DNA from: Corbicula japonica
Taxonomy: Eukaryota; Mollusca; Bivalvia; Venerida; Cyrenidae
Assembly (NCBI GenBank): GCA_038501625.1
Contig: JAZAYU010000003.1
Location: 3,858,796 to 3,922,795 of the forward strand
Direction: 5' to 3'
DNA length: 64,000 bases
Part shown: positions 1 through 14,200 of the stretch, in pieces
Position numbering within the stretch: position 1 is the first letter of the stretch
Layout: each line of letters starts with the position of its first letter
Translations under genes and position numbers: made by a program
The notes under the pieces: generated by a model
What the model was told of the DNA's origin: nothing
Seen by the model: only the letters and a program-made list of their open reading frames with translations
The model's database searches: none

Positions 1-342
1 TCTTAATCATTATGCGTTAACTCTTATGTCATACTGTACATTTCATTCTGAAAGGAGCTGGAAAAATTATTAAAAGACAAATGCATATGTATTGTCACTT
101 CTATACACTGAAATTATATAACAAGAAATATATTGCACTTGCTCCTGCCACATATATACGTTATTTACCAACAATTCATTAATTTCACAATAAAATCAAA
201 GATAGCGCAAGATTTTCAAATGACGAAATAGCAGCAATAAGGAAAAATATCAACATACATGTTATCAACAGTCACTGTTTGAAAATAGAAAGAATATCAA
301 CGATTCAAACAGAACTGTAATGTAGACCAGTATACTTCTCAC

Positions 343-573
343 TTTATGGAGTTGAAGCGATTTTAGTCCAGCATTGTTTATGACAGTCACTTCAATGAAG
401 TAGTCGTAGTCATGAACACCATTGTCTCTGCCAGAATGTAAGCCGTCGTTGCCGGTATTAGTGACTTGTGGTTTGATCTGGTAGTGCTGGTGGTAGCAGC
501 CACTGTATGGTGTACAGTAACAATTGTGCCCTCTCGAATAGTTCCTGTATTTTTCTTCACATTCTTGCAGTGT
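343..573 (-). CDS. Exon 14: cysteine-containing segment, last exon in window
   Basis: It encodes 77 residues beginning TLQECEEKYRNYSRGHNCYC, then CYHQHYQIKPQ and DYDYFIEVTVINNAG. The acceptor is ATATAAG (weak pyrimidine tract) and the donor GTGAGA, phase 0. The open frame in another register over the same bases is a shadow. Confidence 0.82.
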
Positions 574-3500
574 CTTATATGATAAATTAGAAGCAGTATG
601 TTACATAAAAAAATTAGAAAAGCCATAACTATGTCTTGTTATGTTTATCAGGAATATAACTAACTGTTCAAAACTGAAAAAAAAGTTAATCTCCCTATTG
701 CATTTTTGAGGATTTGTTTGCTAGGTTTAGACAAATTTATTGGCTTATTTATAAAAAAGTGAATAATTTGTCGGTTCAAGCCATCTTCTTAACAAGTAGA
801 CCAAGAAATTAAATGGATAAGGCTTGTTACACCAACACATGAACATTATTTACTACAACAAAATTGCAAAAACCGTAATGACAAAGTGGTCTTCTGTCTC
901 TAAATTCATTCAACGGATCTAGTCCCCCACTAACCATTTCTGAAATTTCAAATTGTAATCTTTATTATTCCTCTAACTTGCTGTAAAGAGAAACCTGATT
1001 TTGTAGCCATATTATTGTTATCCCCACTCAGAAACATTCAAAAGGTCTCACTTTCTAGTGCCATTTAACTGGACTGCAACACAAAAACCGAAGGCAGTTT
1101 CCAACAAGCGTGGGGGTCTAGAGAACTAGTTCAATGAATGTTGTATATAACAAACAAATTGATAAATTGATTAAATATTTACATTACCTTTGAATTTCGA
1201 AGTTTATAATAACAGAATACCATAACGACACAGAAACTGTGATTCAGAAAGAGTTTAAAACGCACAGAATTTGTCTTTAATCTTTGATAACAATGGAAGA
1301 TTGATTTGTATATACGTTCTATCGAACAACTTTTTTCAACCGATTAATTGCGGATACTAAAAAGCCCCAAATTTACATTTGTATCGAAAAATTATTTTAC
1401 GCAATTTTACCTCTGTTTCACCTTGAGATGGTACACTTGCATGGCCATGGACAAAATCTGCACCAGTGAAATTGTCAAATATTCTCCAAATGACGCTACT
1501 GATTCCACTGTGTAAATCATATAATTCCCACTCAATACTAAAAGCAAAAATCATCCAAATTACTAAATCTGTATTAAACAACCACCAGAAAACATAAAAT
1601 GCTACTCAAAATTTAAAAAGGGCCACTTCAGTAGTTTTCCAGCTATGATAATTTTGCGTTTTTCAGATCAGCAAGTTTACTCTGATAACCAATTCATCGG
1701 TTAAATCCAATAAAAATAAAAACAAAACTGTATGTGTCATAAACTGTTCAAAATATAAACCTAAACAACAATAATAATTGCAGATTAAAAAGGTGGGCCT
1801 TATATACAAATTTTGAGTAGTATTTTTTAAAGTTTCATATATTTGAGTTTGTACGATAAATGGTTCTTCTTGTAATAATTGCTTTTTTACCTTGTTATTT
1901 TTATTTCCAATTTATTTACTGAGGGCAGTTGATTTATTTCCAACTTTCTTGTGAAATTTTTTTAAGCTACGAGATAAGGAAAAAATTAACGCGTCGATGC
2001 AGGCATAACTTACGTTAGATCCTCCAGTTCCGTGACACTGTGTACACTTATGTTGAGAATATCTCCTTTAGTCAACCAGAGATTTTGTATTACTGGCGGT
2101 GACAAATCTATTTTTACACTGACATTGTCTTCAGCAAACTCTCCCATACAATCAATTCCACGAACACTAAAAGTTATCCGTTTCCCATCAACAAATTCTT
2201 CAGCAAATAATCGTCTTTGTTTATCAAACTCTTCTTGTGTTGCAGATTTGAAGTCAACAAAATTAGACACACCATTCAGCTCTACCATGTAACCAATATC
2301 GACACGAACTGTTCCTGTAATTACAGTAGAACTTCAATGCTTTTGATGTCTTTTATTATTTTAAATTCTAGATGTTCAAGTAGGCAGCACATAGTGGCGA
2401 AAGTAATTTGAAGAACTTAGTATGCCATTATGTGGTACTAAATTTTAAGGTTGCTATACATTTCATCCGCAATTATACATGTCACATGTCACATGTATCA
2501 CATGTTTAGATAAGATATTCGTAAGTTTATATCAAGATGAACGCTAGTCTTATTTGTAACGAAAACCTAGACAATAACTGTAAAACAGGAAGATTGACAG
2601 CCAAAGGATCGAATGGTATTTTGAAAGCATGTGCTTAACGCGGGAACCATACTTTGAGTGTACAAGAATTCCAGTCCGTGCACAAAAAGTGTAGAGTAGA
2701 CTTGCGTCCAGGGTGTTCTTTCTCTTTCGGGACTGATCTATCGTCACTGCATTAAAATCAGATCTTAACAATGTTTTATCAAATGACGCACAACTTAACT
2801 CCGGATTACCTTCAGTCTCTAGTCCCGGAACGAAACGAAACAAGATCAACTTACACTTTTCGTAATAGCTCGAACTACTCACTCATTCAATGCAAAACAA
2901 CACTTTATTCCAATTCATTTTTGCCGTCTACAGTACAAAACTATAACAATCTACCTTAAGAAATAAAAAACATCACAAGTTTGACAGTTCAGGACACTAT
3001 TAATCAAATCTGTTTAAAACGACAAGATTCTAAGGCTGATCAAGTTCTGGGTAGAATTCAGTCAGTAAATGACCTTCATGCGGCAGATGCAATGTATCAC
3101 CAAGATTAGAACACTTAAATCTATACCAAGTGCGTATGGTATCGAGATAGGTGAACCTGATTCTCAACCTAAGGAGACTAAGAAAGTAGGTAGGCCAACT
3201 TTGTCAGCCACTGATATCGCATTTGATTGTGTTGCATAATTTCTATGTGAAAAATGAGGATGACTTGATATCTATAAATGACTTCATTTTAAAGATTGGA
3301 GAATTTCTCGACTGTACAGATTATACACCACATAGCTTTCAGCACATGAAACGACGGCTTATGGAACATATTGGCGATGAAATTATAATTTCAAGTACAA
3401 ATGGTAAGCCGCACATTGTTACATTTCGTGAAACAGCCTCTTCTCTTCTTCATCAGTTTTACAGCATGCCCAAATAGACAGATCCTGAAGTCGAAAAGCG

Positions 3501-6500
3501 CAGAATCATTCAAACAGCAGATCGATTGATAAAAAGTTATATCAAATCCACTGACCTTGAAAAGAGTATTTATCCTGATTTCGAAAAATTAGCTTCATTA
3601 GACAAAATTTTGAATTTATTCCGGAATCCATGAAGATTTCTCAAGAGAAATGTGTACAGTATGTTGCAGATAATGTTTATCACAATATTAGAACTATAGA
3701 TGGGCTTGACACATTTTACGGGATGGGCATAACTGCTACGATTGTACATGAAATCTAAAACATGTTCGTCGCATAACTGTAACAGCCGAAGATGTTGCAG
3801 CAGTCGGTAGAATAGATGTAAAATGTTTTAAACCCAAAGATTTAACCAAAGAACAATTTTGAAATACAATTACGGTTCACCCCACTCTCACAATTTACTT
3901 CGGAAGACCCGTAAGTAAATATTGACCTTTTGTTGCAAATGTCTTATTTATATCGAATTAGAAAAGGTTTGGTTTTAATGAAATTTGAAACAAATAAAAC
4001 ATTTCGGGAATGTTCTTTTGTATTTTATGATCAAGAGGCCACAAAGGAAGATGTAATTGTTGCTTGAGGAAAAGCTTTACTGGTATTATACAATGGTAAA
4101 GCTGAAGACTCGCTTAATTATTTGCGGCCGAGTAATTTTTTCAAAAAGTGGCATTAAGCGATAAATATGTCTCTCCCGAGAATCTTCCGCCAACAACAGA
4201 AGCAGCAAAATACCATAGCCTTCGTGTGTACCACCAAGTTCAGGTATGGAGTAGAAACACTATCAATAATCCTGAGGAATCAGGGATGAAAGGTCTTTAA
4301 CGGTAAAATTAAACCATTGAAAACAGACAAAGAACAGGCTCGAGCTAACCTTCTAACAGTCATAAGATGCAAATGTAAACCAGATTGCAAAACAAATCGT
4401 TGCACATTCCGGAAACTTGTTTTAGATCGCGATGATCAGAACTTACTGTAGAGGTGTTAGCTGCTTTAACAGCATGAAAGTGGAAACAGGCGAGCCTGAA
4501 GATGACTGGACCACAGGAATCTGGACAATTTGTTACTAGTATTGCTAGTTTTTAAAACTAGTTTATATGTTAAAGATATAATAATTCAATAAAGGGTTAA
4601 AATAACAATAACGTTTGCTGTCATTTTCAAGTTAAGGTAACACTTCTGGCCATATAACCTTAATAATATTACATTTTGTAAAAAAAACTGTCTAAAGTCG
4701 ATGGCTTCAAAGCGTTAAGTAGTTATTTGACCATTCTTGTGCTAAAAAAGTTTTACGACGTATAAAAATCGATCGTTTGTGAACAAGCAATTTTGAGTGG
4801 GGGGGGGGGGGGGGGGGGGGTAATTAAACATTAAGAATTATTGGTTTATTCAAATGACCGAAAAGATTTAATTTTTAAGAGACTTGATGTTCATTTACAA
4901 ATAATATTTTATAGAAGTTGGTTTTATGACTAGAATTTGAAAGAATGCATAGAAAAAGTGTCGAGTATTGCACGTAGCCACTTATTAATGATTTCTTTTT
5001 TGTTTTCAACTTATCCTATTTTCAACGTATGCATTTATGGATTTCCGGTTGTCCGATGTTTTCCAGTTTTTTTATATGATTCAGTTTATATTCAATGTAA
5101 TAAGTGGTGAAAATTTCATTTCTGTTGCAATTTTGTCTAGGTTTGACGTATTTTTTTCATAACGTGACCGTACTTTTAGGTACATGTACAAGAAACATCT
5201 CAAATATTGTATTTAAGAAAAACTGATGGCACAAAGCATTTTAGTGGTTGTTGAACAATATATTGCTCTTTAAACCGTTCAACTGACTAAGTGGCAAAAA
5301 CACAATGGTGTTGTCCTTGAACGCAATAACATGAACATTATTGAATTTCTCTTTCACTTTTAACAATGAGAACTTTTAGATTAACTTTTATAGGAATATA
5401 TGAAAGTAGTACTTTGAAGTTTTGTGTGACTGAACTGGAGTAATACCAAAAAACTCATAAATTTCACGAACCGCCGGTGACCTTTCGCGAGTTAGAAATC
5501 AAATAAATATCCTACCTTAATGGAAGTGTTTGCTCTCTTTGTCGAAAGGTATTGTTTTTAAAAATTAAAACGATACCGGCTAATTTGTTAACATTATCGT
5601 AAGGGAATATCGAATGGTAAGTTTTGGTTTGATTCTTGGCTTGTTTTAGTTATATTTGAATTTTATATATATCAGTGTTTCACATGTGCGGTGGTGTTAG
5701 AAAGATTCTGTTCAACATAAGCAGCACGACATAAATCATTTATTGCAGTCAACTTATATCTAATAATCATTTGTTTCGCATTCAAAATTCTGTGTGGTAG
5801 TAGAAAGTTGCCCGTGCAAATAGCCACAAACGAACATTAAAATCTCCATAAAATGTGAAATGTGTTGAAATGTGTTGAAATCTCCGTATTGATGCTGGTT
5901 TGATGCTGCGAGGTTAAATGTTATGTTATTATAAATATTCAATAACTATAAGTGTTATTTCCCTTAAAGAATGTATGGTAAAATTATGTGGCATTTAACT
6001 GACAGAATAAGTGGAGAAAAAGGGTCATTAAAGAGCCATAACTTGAAACATACCGTTTATGTTATGAACTGTCTCTATACTTCTTTGAGAATCTTTATGT
6101 GTATCTTCAAGGTCATGTGATATATAAGATTCTTTGACTTCTGCAAGCCATTTGTGTTGATCGTGACGTTTGTTTATGAAGCGACCTTTCCAAATCAGTT
6201 CAAAGTTTTCACTATATTTGTTGATCCAGTTAGCTTCGTTTGCTTCGCGGACTTTCATAGGAGGTCCTTGTAAATTTACGGTTGACATGTTGTCAAACAT
6301 AACAATTCTCCGAGCCATTTGGTGGTTTCCAGCACGATCATACATAATCAGATGAATTGAGTACGGCCCAGGTTCATCGAATTCCAAAACGGCGGACTTT
6401 TGCAGTGTCTGAAAAAGTATTTTAAGCGGAAGTTTGCATCTTATCTGATCATTTATTTAGCTTTATTATCTTGCCCGTTGGCATAAGGTGTTAGCTGCTT

Positions 6501-9500
6501 GGGAACTCTTGTAAACAAGACAATACTTGTTCAGGTTACTCCTGTCATTGGGGGTATGTTTTGTTTTCGTTAAGTGCTGTGGTTTCATTCTAGCTCAATG
6601 TATTGAACAGGGGCTCGCTCATTAAAATGTTAGTAAACTTTAATTGAAGCAATGTTTTATAGACGTCATAAACTTAATTTCTTGCGGAAAGTAAATTATT
6701 TGGACATCTCAAACCAGTATCTAAATTGAATCCAACGGCCGTGTAACGAACGATAGAAAATCGGGGTATTTGGGTAAACTCTTGACGAGGGACTGACGTT
6801 TGATTATGTCGCTGTCTAACTGACTTCTTCTACGTTAATGACTTTAATAAATGATGACATCGCTTGATCCAAGTATGTACTCAGAACAGATATTGAAGAC
6901 GACGGCATATAACTTCACCAATTCTTACTAAGAAGCCAATAATGTCCTAGACGGTTCAAAATCATTGCGGAATTTAATCCATTAAAGACGAGTTATGTTT
7001 CAGACGTTATAATAATACTTGATTATGGATTTGTTTTACTTTTGATTATTCTACAATTCAGCTATCGGACTTTATTGATTGCCTTTTACCTACAAGTGCA
7101 TATTAGAAAGTACCAAAAATCTTAATATTATAAAGTAGGGTGGAGCTTTGTGTGCAACGCAATATATTATTTATACTATGCATCTACCCGATTGTCTTTT
7201 GTATGAGGAGTCAAAATAATGACAAGGTGCTTATAATAGACTGGATGATTACTAATGTAAATAAAAAGGTACGTTTTCACAACACATAAGTTCTAGTTGA
7301 AATATACTATTTATTCCAGTTTATAGTTTCTGACACAAATTCAATACATCTTGACTAACCGCTGAATTGTGAACTTCAAACGAAAATTAATTTTCATTAA
7401 AATCTGCCGAGGTTACGAAGGAAAAAAGGTAACATGTTAGTAAAAATTTCTACGCACAAATATGCCATGTCAAAGCTCTTAAAGGAATACAACAAAATAA
7501 AACCATTCCCGAAGATTGGTAATATGTTTAGCTATCTGCTATTGCCTTTAAACTGTAATACCTACCACTGTGTCAGTATCATTGATAATCGTTTCTGGGA
7601 GCAATAACTTAAAGTCCAGTTCTGGATTATTCTTGTCCTTAGCCTCTAACAAATACATGTTGAAAACTATCTGGTAAAGACCCGAGTCTGAATCATGCCA
7701 GTCATCCCAGAACACATTGATTTTCTTCTGGAATAACAAAAAACGCATGTATCGTATCGTTACTAAATAGAAAGTTATGACTTTAACGGAAACCCCCATT
7801 CAGATAAACGAACTATGATCCTACTAAACGGCTGGAAAAAAAATTCCCGTCATCCAATTGATCAGTTTATGTATAACAGTATGGTTGATTTTTATAATCA
7901 TTATCATATTACAATAATACATTACATATGACAAATTCAGAAATATTAAACAAACACATTTTTGCGTTTACATTCGCAAAAATAAAAACAAGTTCTATGA
8001 ATTTGCTTCGAACTAGTTCTGTGAACGACTGGCATTCAATGTTAAACTCAATTGTCATTTCCGTTTTTTAAATTTTTTGAATAAACGAACACAAGTTTTA
8101 TGAATTTCTACTGTTCGAATGAACATTTGTCCTGAAAATGTCATTTATCCAATGAAGAAAGGACTAGTTGAACTTCCAACGCTTGTCAACTTAGCACGAA
8201 GAAGAGAGATATGAATGGTGAGTTAAAATCAACGCTAATATAAAAAATTAAACATCCAGTTAGGATGTCCATCCTTGTCGTTTGATTACAAAATTATTTT
8301 GATCTACTATCTTGGCCTGGGATTTAACAGTCTTAAACATGTGTTAAAATGGGGAGTTGAATTAAAAGAAAATGAGAAGGGCTCGTATGTGCCTTAAGTG
8401 ATTGGAATGGTTGATACATCTAGGAATAATTTAAAACAATGGGATATTTTGTTTATATTTTCTGAAATATACATAAAGTTGCATTTATAAGAGATAGCCT
8501 TAGAATATGAGATAACGGTATATCCAGTTGCCACTGTTTCTTAATTTCCTACGTTGGTTCACATTTGTTATTGCCAGCCATTTTTTTTTATCTTTTACGG
8601 ACAAATTAATAACATAACTGATCATATCGAGCGAATTAGTCGCACTTATGTTCGGTTATAACTATCTGTTTATTAGAATGATACAATATTATGGGAAACA
8701 TGAAGTCGACGGGCCCAGGCAGCTCATGTAACATGTTACTTAAATCGGAAAAATATCCATAATTAGCCTGTTAAGAACCATATATAAAAGTGTAACACCA
8801 TTTGAGAGAAGTACTGAAACAAAGAGAGATAATATGATTTTGTGTACATTTAGTTGTTTCATGCAGCCTATGAGGAATTCCGGAAATAACATAGCATTTA
8901 CTGCAAATATCTGATATAAAGCTGTTGAGGCATCCACTCGTAATGGAAATCCCCTCTTGAGTGATCACACGCCCACATTGAGAACAAACAACAACAATAC
9001 GACAGCAACTGAACATTGATTAATAAACGTCCATATTGTGAACTTCTTAATTATGACTCTTAGTTTAAATTCTTACATTTTTGTTGAAATCCTGTGCCAG
9101 CAGTGGAGCACCGCTGCAATTTGAACGGTCTTTCATTTCGTAGCAATGATTCGGTTTCACCATGTCGAAGCCAAGCACTAGTGTACTGTTGTTTGTAATA
9201 CCAGTCAGGTTATAAGACAAATTTTTGTTCTGTTCCCGATCAATATAGTGAACAATACCACCATTTTTGGCATCCACTTGAAAAGTTATTCTGCAATGAA
9301 ATAATAACAATCATAATAATGGTTTTCTATTCCAAACAATAAACATGTTCTGTATTCCCCTGAATCTTTTTGACTGTGTATGGAGGCTGTGGGTTTCTGA
9401 ATGTGGTTAATTCGGATATACATATTCCACTATTTTATTCGGTAGTTACTATACATGAACTATTCACTAACAGCATGTCATACTCTTAATATCTGTTGAT

Positions 9501-11231
9501 TTTATTTTACTATTGTATTAAGATTAATAACATTAAATTAAATTTAAATAAATGTGGCAAATCTTTTCTTTGGGTGCTGTGTTAATGAAGACTAAGATTA
9601 GTCTGGGATCTGTATGTCTTCGTCATTAAAGAAAGGAAATGAAAAATTTCCATTTGTACTAAAATATGTTTAGTACACTCGATTATAAAAAATCATAATA
9701 TCGCATAAGTACTAGCTGTTTTATACGGCATAGTTAAGAATTGACAATATATTGCAGAATTGTTATTACGTGTCTTGATGATGAAAACTTCTATCTTCTA
9801 GAATGTTTTTCCATGGAGATCCACTTTTGATGATGTTTGTTACGTTGTCTATGGTACAACTTTCTTCCAGTTTGCAATTCTTGTACACATTCCACGAGGC
9901 AGTACTGTTACCTTACAAATATCATCAATCAAATGGTATTTAAATTAAACTGTGTGATTTGTTAGCCTTATAAAGCTGGCTGTAAACTACAGTTTAACAT
10001 AATTTATAATTCTTTTTAACTAATTCAAAGTGTAACATGTAACCTTTTTGATATTTGAGATTTATTAGATTTTTTTTGTTTTCTGTACATCTCCTATATT
10101 ACATAGTCCATGTGTTAGCACTTCTATCAACAATTTAACATACATTACACATTCACTTAAGGCCTCTTCATACATAGGCGAAAGCCCCCCGACGTCAACT
10201 TGCGAATACTGGCGAATAGTACTTCAGCAATATTCGTTCCCATTCGTATACGTACGTTGTACATCGTCGGTAGTGTTAGTATGAGTGCGTTTATGAGCGT
10301 TACCAATCGTTGCGATTAGGCTAGTTCGTCGGAAAATTTTAAACATGTTAGAAAAAGTGTGGCGAATAAAAGTTTCGTCTGTGATTCGTATACATTCGTT
10401 TCAATACGTTAAACAATAGAAAAACCTTCGTATAGCTTTCGTCAACTTGCGTTAGAGGTCGCAACTTATCCGGGCCGAATCAGCTAATTTGCATATCAAG
10501 CGATCGAGAGCGATTCCATGACGAATCTTTGCGACAAGTTGCGAAAGGTAGAGAATAATAACGTATTGCAGCTAACTGAATCCGAAATTTCATGGCGAAT
10601 GAAAGCGAATTGTAGAGATTGGTTGACGTACTTAAAACGAATGGCATACGCTTGCATACGAATTATTACTAAGGGTAAATGAGACATACGAATCATAACG
10701 CATCTTAATTTCTGGAGTATTTTTGAGTATCTGAAAAGTTTATTTTCATAATTATGTAAACGGATGAAGCAAACATCCAATATTTAAAGTTTTTCCTTCT
10801 TCAGAATGGAAGTTATATATCGCTTGACGATAGAGTATGTAGCTACTGTGGCTCACCAATAAGTCTCACCAAAACAACTTAATAACAATCAAGTTTATTA
10901 GAGGCCATGTAGAAGTGGAGCCTGAGCTCGTCCCCTATGGGGAAAACTACAACAGGCGGGTTATTGGAAAACCCTCTCTGTAGTAGTCAGAGGAATTCTG
11001 TCACGCATTTGAAAATGTCGGGAACATGCTGATGAGACTGTTACAGCTCCCTTTACACCTGAAGAACGAAAACAAATGGTTGATGGTTTCCACAAGAAGT
11101 TGATCAAATGAGTTGTGTTGCCGCCATTGACTGCAAACATATTACCATCAAAACGCCGACCAGCTCTGCTATCTTATATTCTTCTTCTTCTTCTACTTAT
11201 AATTAATATCATTTTATTATTACTTTTATTA

Positions 11232-11287
<56 letters not shown>

Positions 11288-14200
11288 GTTTCTTTAACAT
11301 CTTACTGGCTCTGTCGACTCAGTCTACAAGTTCACGTTTTGTGGTCACGGTAGCAAGTTGAGTCTGGATTATTATTGTTATGTTGAGAAACAAAACATAC
11401 AGTCAAACTTCACTGACTCATTGTTGCAGGGACTGTAATTTGTTTTAATTACCAGATGTTCAAGTTTCTTTTCAGGTTATAAAAACTTCAATCAAACTAC
11501 TCCCTGATTTAACGAGAATATTTACTTACAGAGCTCAAATCTTTCTGTCTACTAGTAGGTACATAAAACTTGTTCGATAAGCATAAATTCAAACAGCCGA
11601 GTTCGACCTATTGCAGTCTGACTTTACATTGTTTTTTAAGAAATATTTTCACGTTAGAATTCTACGCACTTTAAAATTTGTTTTCGGTTATTTATGATAC
11701 TCATCTCAAAGAAGAACCACAGTTCATTTACAGAGAAGATTTTTGTCTAGAAATCCTATATTCTGGACAACATAATAAGGATGATGGAAACTTCGACCAG
11801 CAAATACCTATAAAATCGATACAATCACTGTGCAACATGCGCGTTTAACTGTCACACAGCTAGCATAAAAGGGTTTAGAATCCGTTTACTTCAATTTGAA
11901 GAAAAACTACAAGGTTAGAAAAATAAATGCTCGTTGGATCCCCCAATTACTCAGTGACTACCTACAAGGAAACCAAATGTTCAGTCACAGAAATAATATA
12001 TGTGAGTGTCTCAGAACGAGTGAAACTTGGGGAAAATGTTTATGAGCATAATATCTGGGCCAAGGTCGATAACCAGACAAGTCGTTCCAGGCACTTTAGA
12101 GTTATGGCCCTTTCTTTATAAAAAAATGACAAATTCGCCTTGTTCGCTTTTAACTCACAGTTGTTGTCGGATCATTATGAAACTTGGGGAAAATGTTTTG
12201 GGCATAATATCTCGGCTAAGATCGATTACCAGCCAAATCGCTTCAGACACTTAAGAATTATGACCCTTTATTTTGACAAAAAGATGCAAATTCAACTTGT
12301 CCGCTAAGTGCATTATTCTTATAAGGGTTTTAATGATTCGAATGCCCTGTAGCTTACTATAAATGTAGCTGGTTATCAAATCTATTACAGTAGTGCATGA
12401 TTCTTGTGATTTATTTCTGCGGACGTATTCACTTACACGTTAGCGCTTTTGTTTATTTTGTGATAGCTGTTCTAAAGAATGCTTCAAAGGGACAGAAAAC
12501 TGCACATATCATCTAAATGTTTGCTTAAATATTTATCAGCCTACATTAAACGAAGTTATATAAAAACACGTAGAATCAGAGAGATTATTAGAGAAAACAA
12601 GTATGGTTACATGCTTAAGGTATCGCAAACATTGCAAATGGCGAAAATAGGCTAAAATTTCAAAAAATGAATTTTAGGGGAAATACTTATTTCCACCTAG
12701 ATTTTAGTTATTAAATGTATTTAGCTATGGATGTAGTAAATGTTTCAAGCTCAATTTAGTCTTATTCATGTTCTAATTACTATCCACATACTAAAACAAA
12801 AGAAAACCCATTTGCATGAGAACTCTGAAATTCATGAACAATATACCAAAGCAACTCATACCGGAAATAAGTATATTCTGGTCTACAATGTTAAGTGCCT
12901 ATTCGTCAAAATAATGTTAGGGTTTTCAAGAAATTCAAGGAAATCTTACTTCCTGGTTCAAAGTGAAAGTAGAAGGTGAAAGTAGGAAGTAAGTTTTCCT
13001 CGAATTTCTTCAAAACCCTAACATTATTTTAACATATTGGCTCTAAACATTGTAGACCAGCATATACTTATTTCAGGTATCAGTTGCTTTCAAAATTGGT
13101 ATATTGTCCGTGAATTTCAGAGTTCTCATGCAAATGTTTTTCTTTTGTTTTAGTATGTGCTTGGTAATTAGAACATGAATTAGACTAAATTGAGCTTGCA
13201 AACATTTACTACATCCATAGCTAAATACATTTTATTACTAAAATCTAGGTGGCAATAAGTATTTTCCCCCAAAATTCATATTTTGAAATTTTAGCATGTT
13301 TTCGCCATTTGCAATGTTTGCGACCTCTTAAGTTGTGAACTGTTGACCTGTCCGATTTGCGTGACAAATGAGCAATATTACATTCGTCGATATCAACATA
13401 TTGGTGTTTAATTAATTTTTAAATGAATATATAATTATTAAGAACAGAGGATTGTTAAACGATTTTTGTATAGTTTTTCTGGTGACATCCGCATTGACGA
13501 CAAAATCGAATGGCGTCACAACATTAAACATTGTACACAGTCCAATATTTAGTCGGCGGAATTTTTATAGTCGCGTACCGGAACCAATGATTCTCAACAC
13601 GACAAAGTGTAGGACTTTTATTAAATTAAATATTGTAAATATTATTAAATTCTTATAATATCTTTTGTGAGAGAATAATATAATTTAGTTAGCATTGTCC
13701 TAAATCATACCTCTCGTCAAACTAGCTTCAACATTAACATAATCAATTCCTATTTTGTATTCGTTGATATAGGGCGGGTTGTTCGAAGCATCTATACTAG
13801 GTACGTATAACGTTTTGACAACAATGTGAAGAGTTTCCCAGCTCGGTTCGTTAGTCCAGTATTTCCCATTTGCAGTATGTGCTTCCATGATAAATTTCTT
13901 AATGTATCCATTCCCATCCAGTTCCATCGATTGTAGATTGATGCTCGGAAGTTTATCTTTGTTTGCTTAAGAAAAGAGAGAGCTACAGACTTTTACGATA
14001 AATAAGCAGGTCTTAAAAATGACTCCTAATATTTTATAGTGTCATCATTTTTGGTAAATGCTGATGTTCTTTGTTTGTTGAACTTTTTTTAAATGCTTGT
14101 TTTGCTGATGTGATGAAACTTTTTTAAGTGGGAAAGGGTGTAATTGATTAGGTGGTAGGGACGGATTATTATGATGGTTCAGGAAAATGTTATTTTAGCG

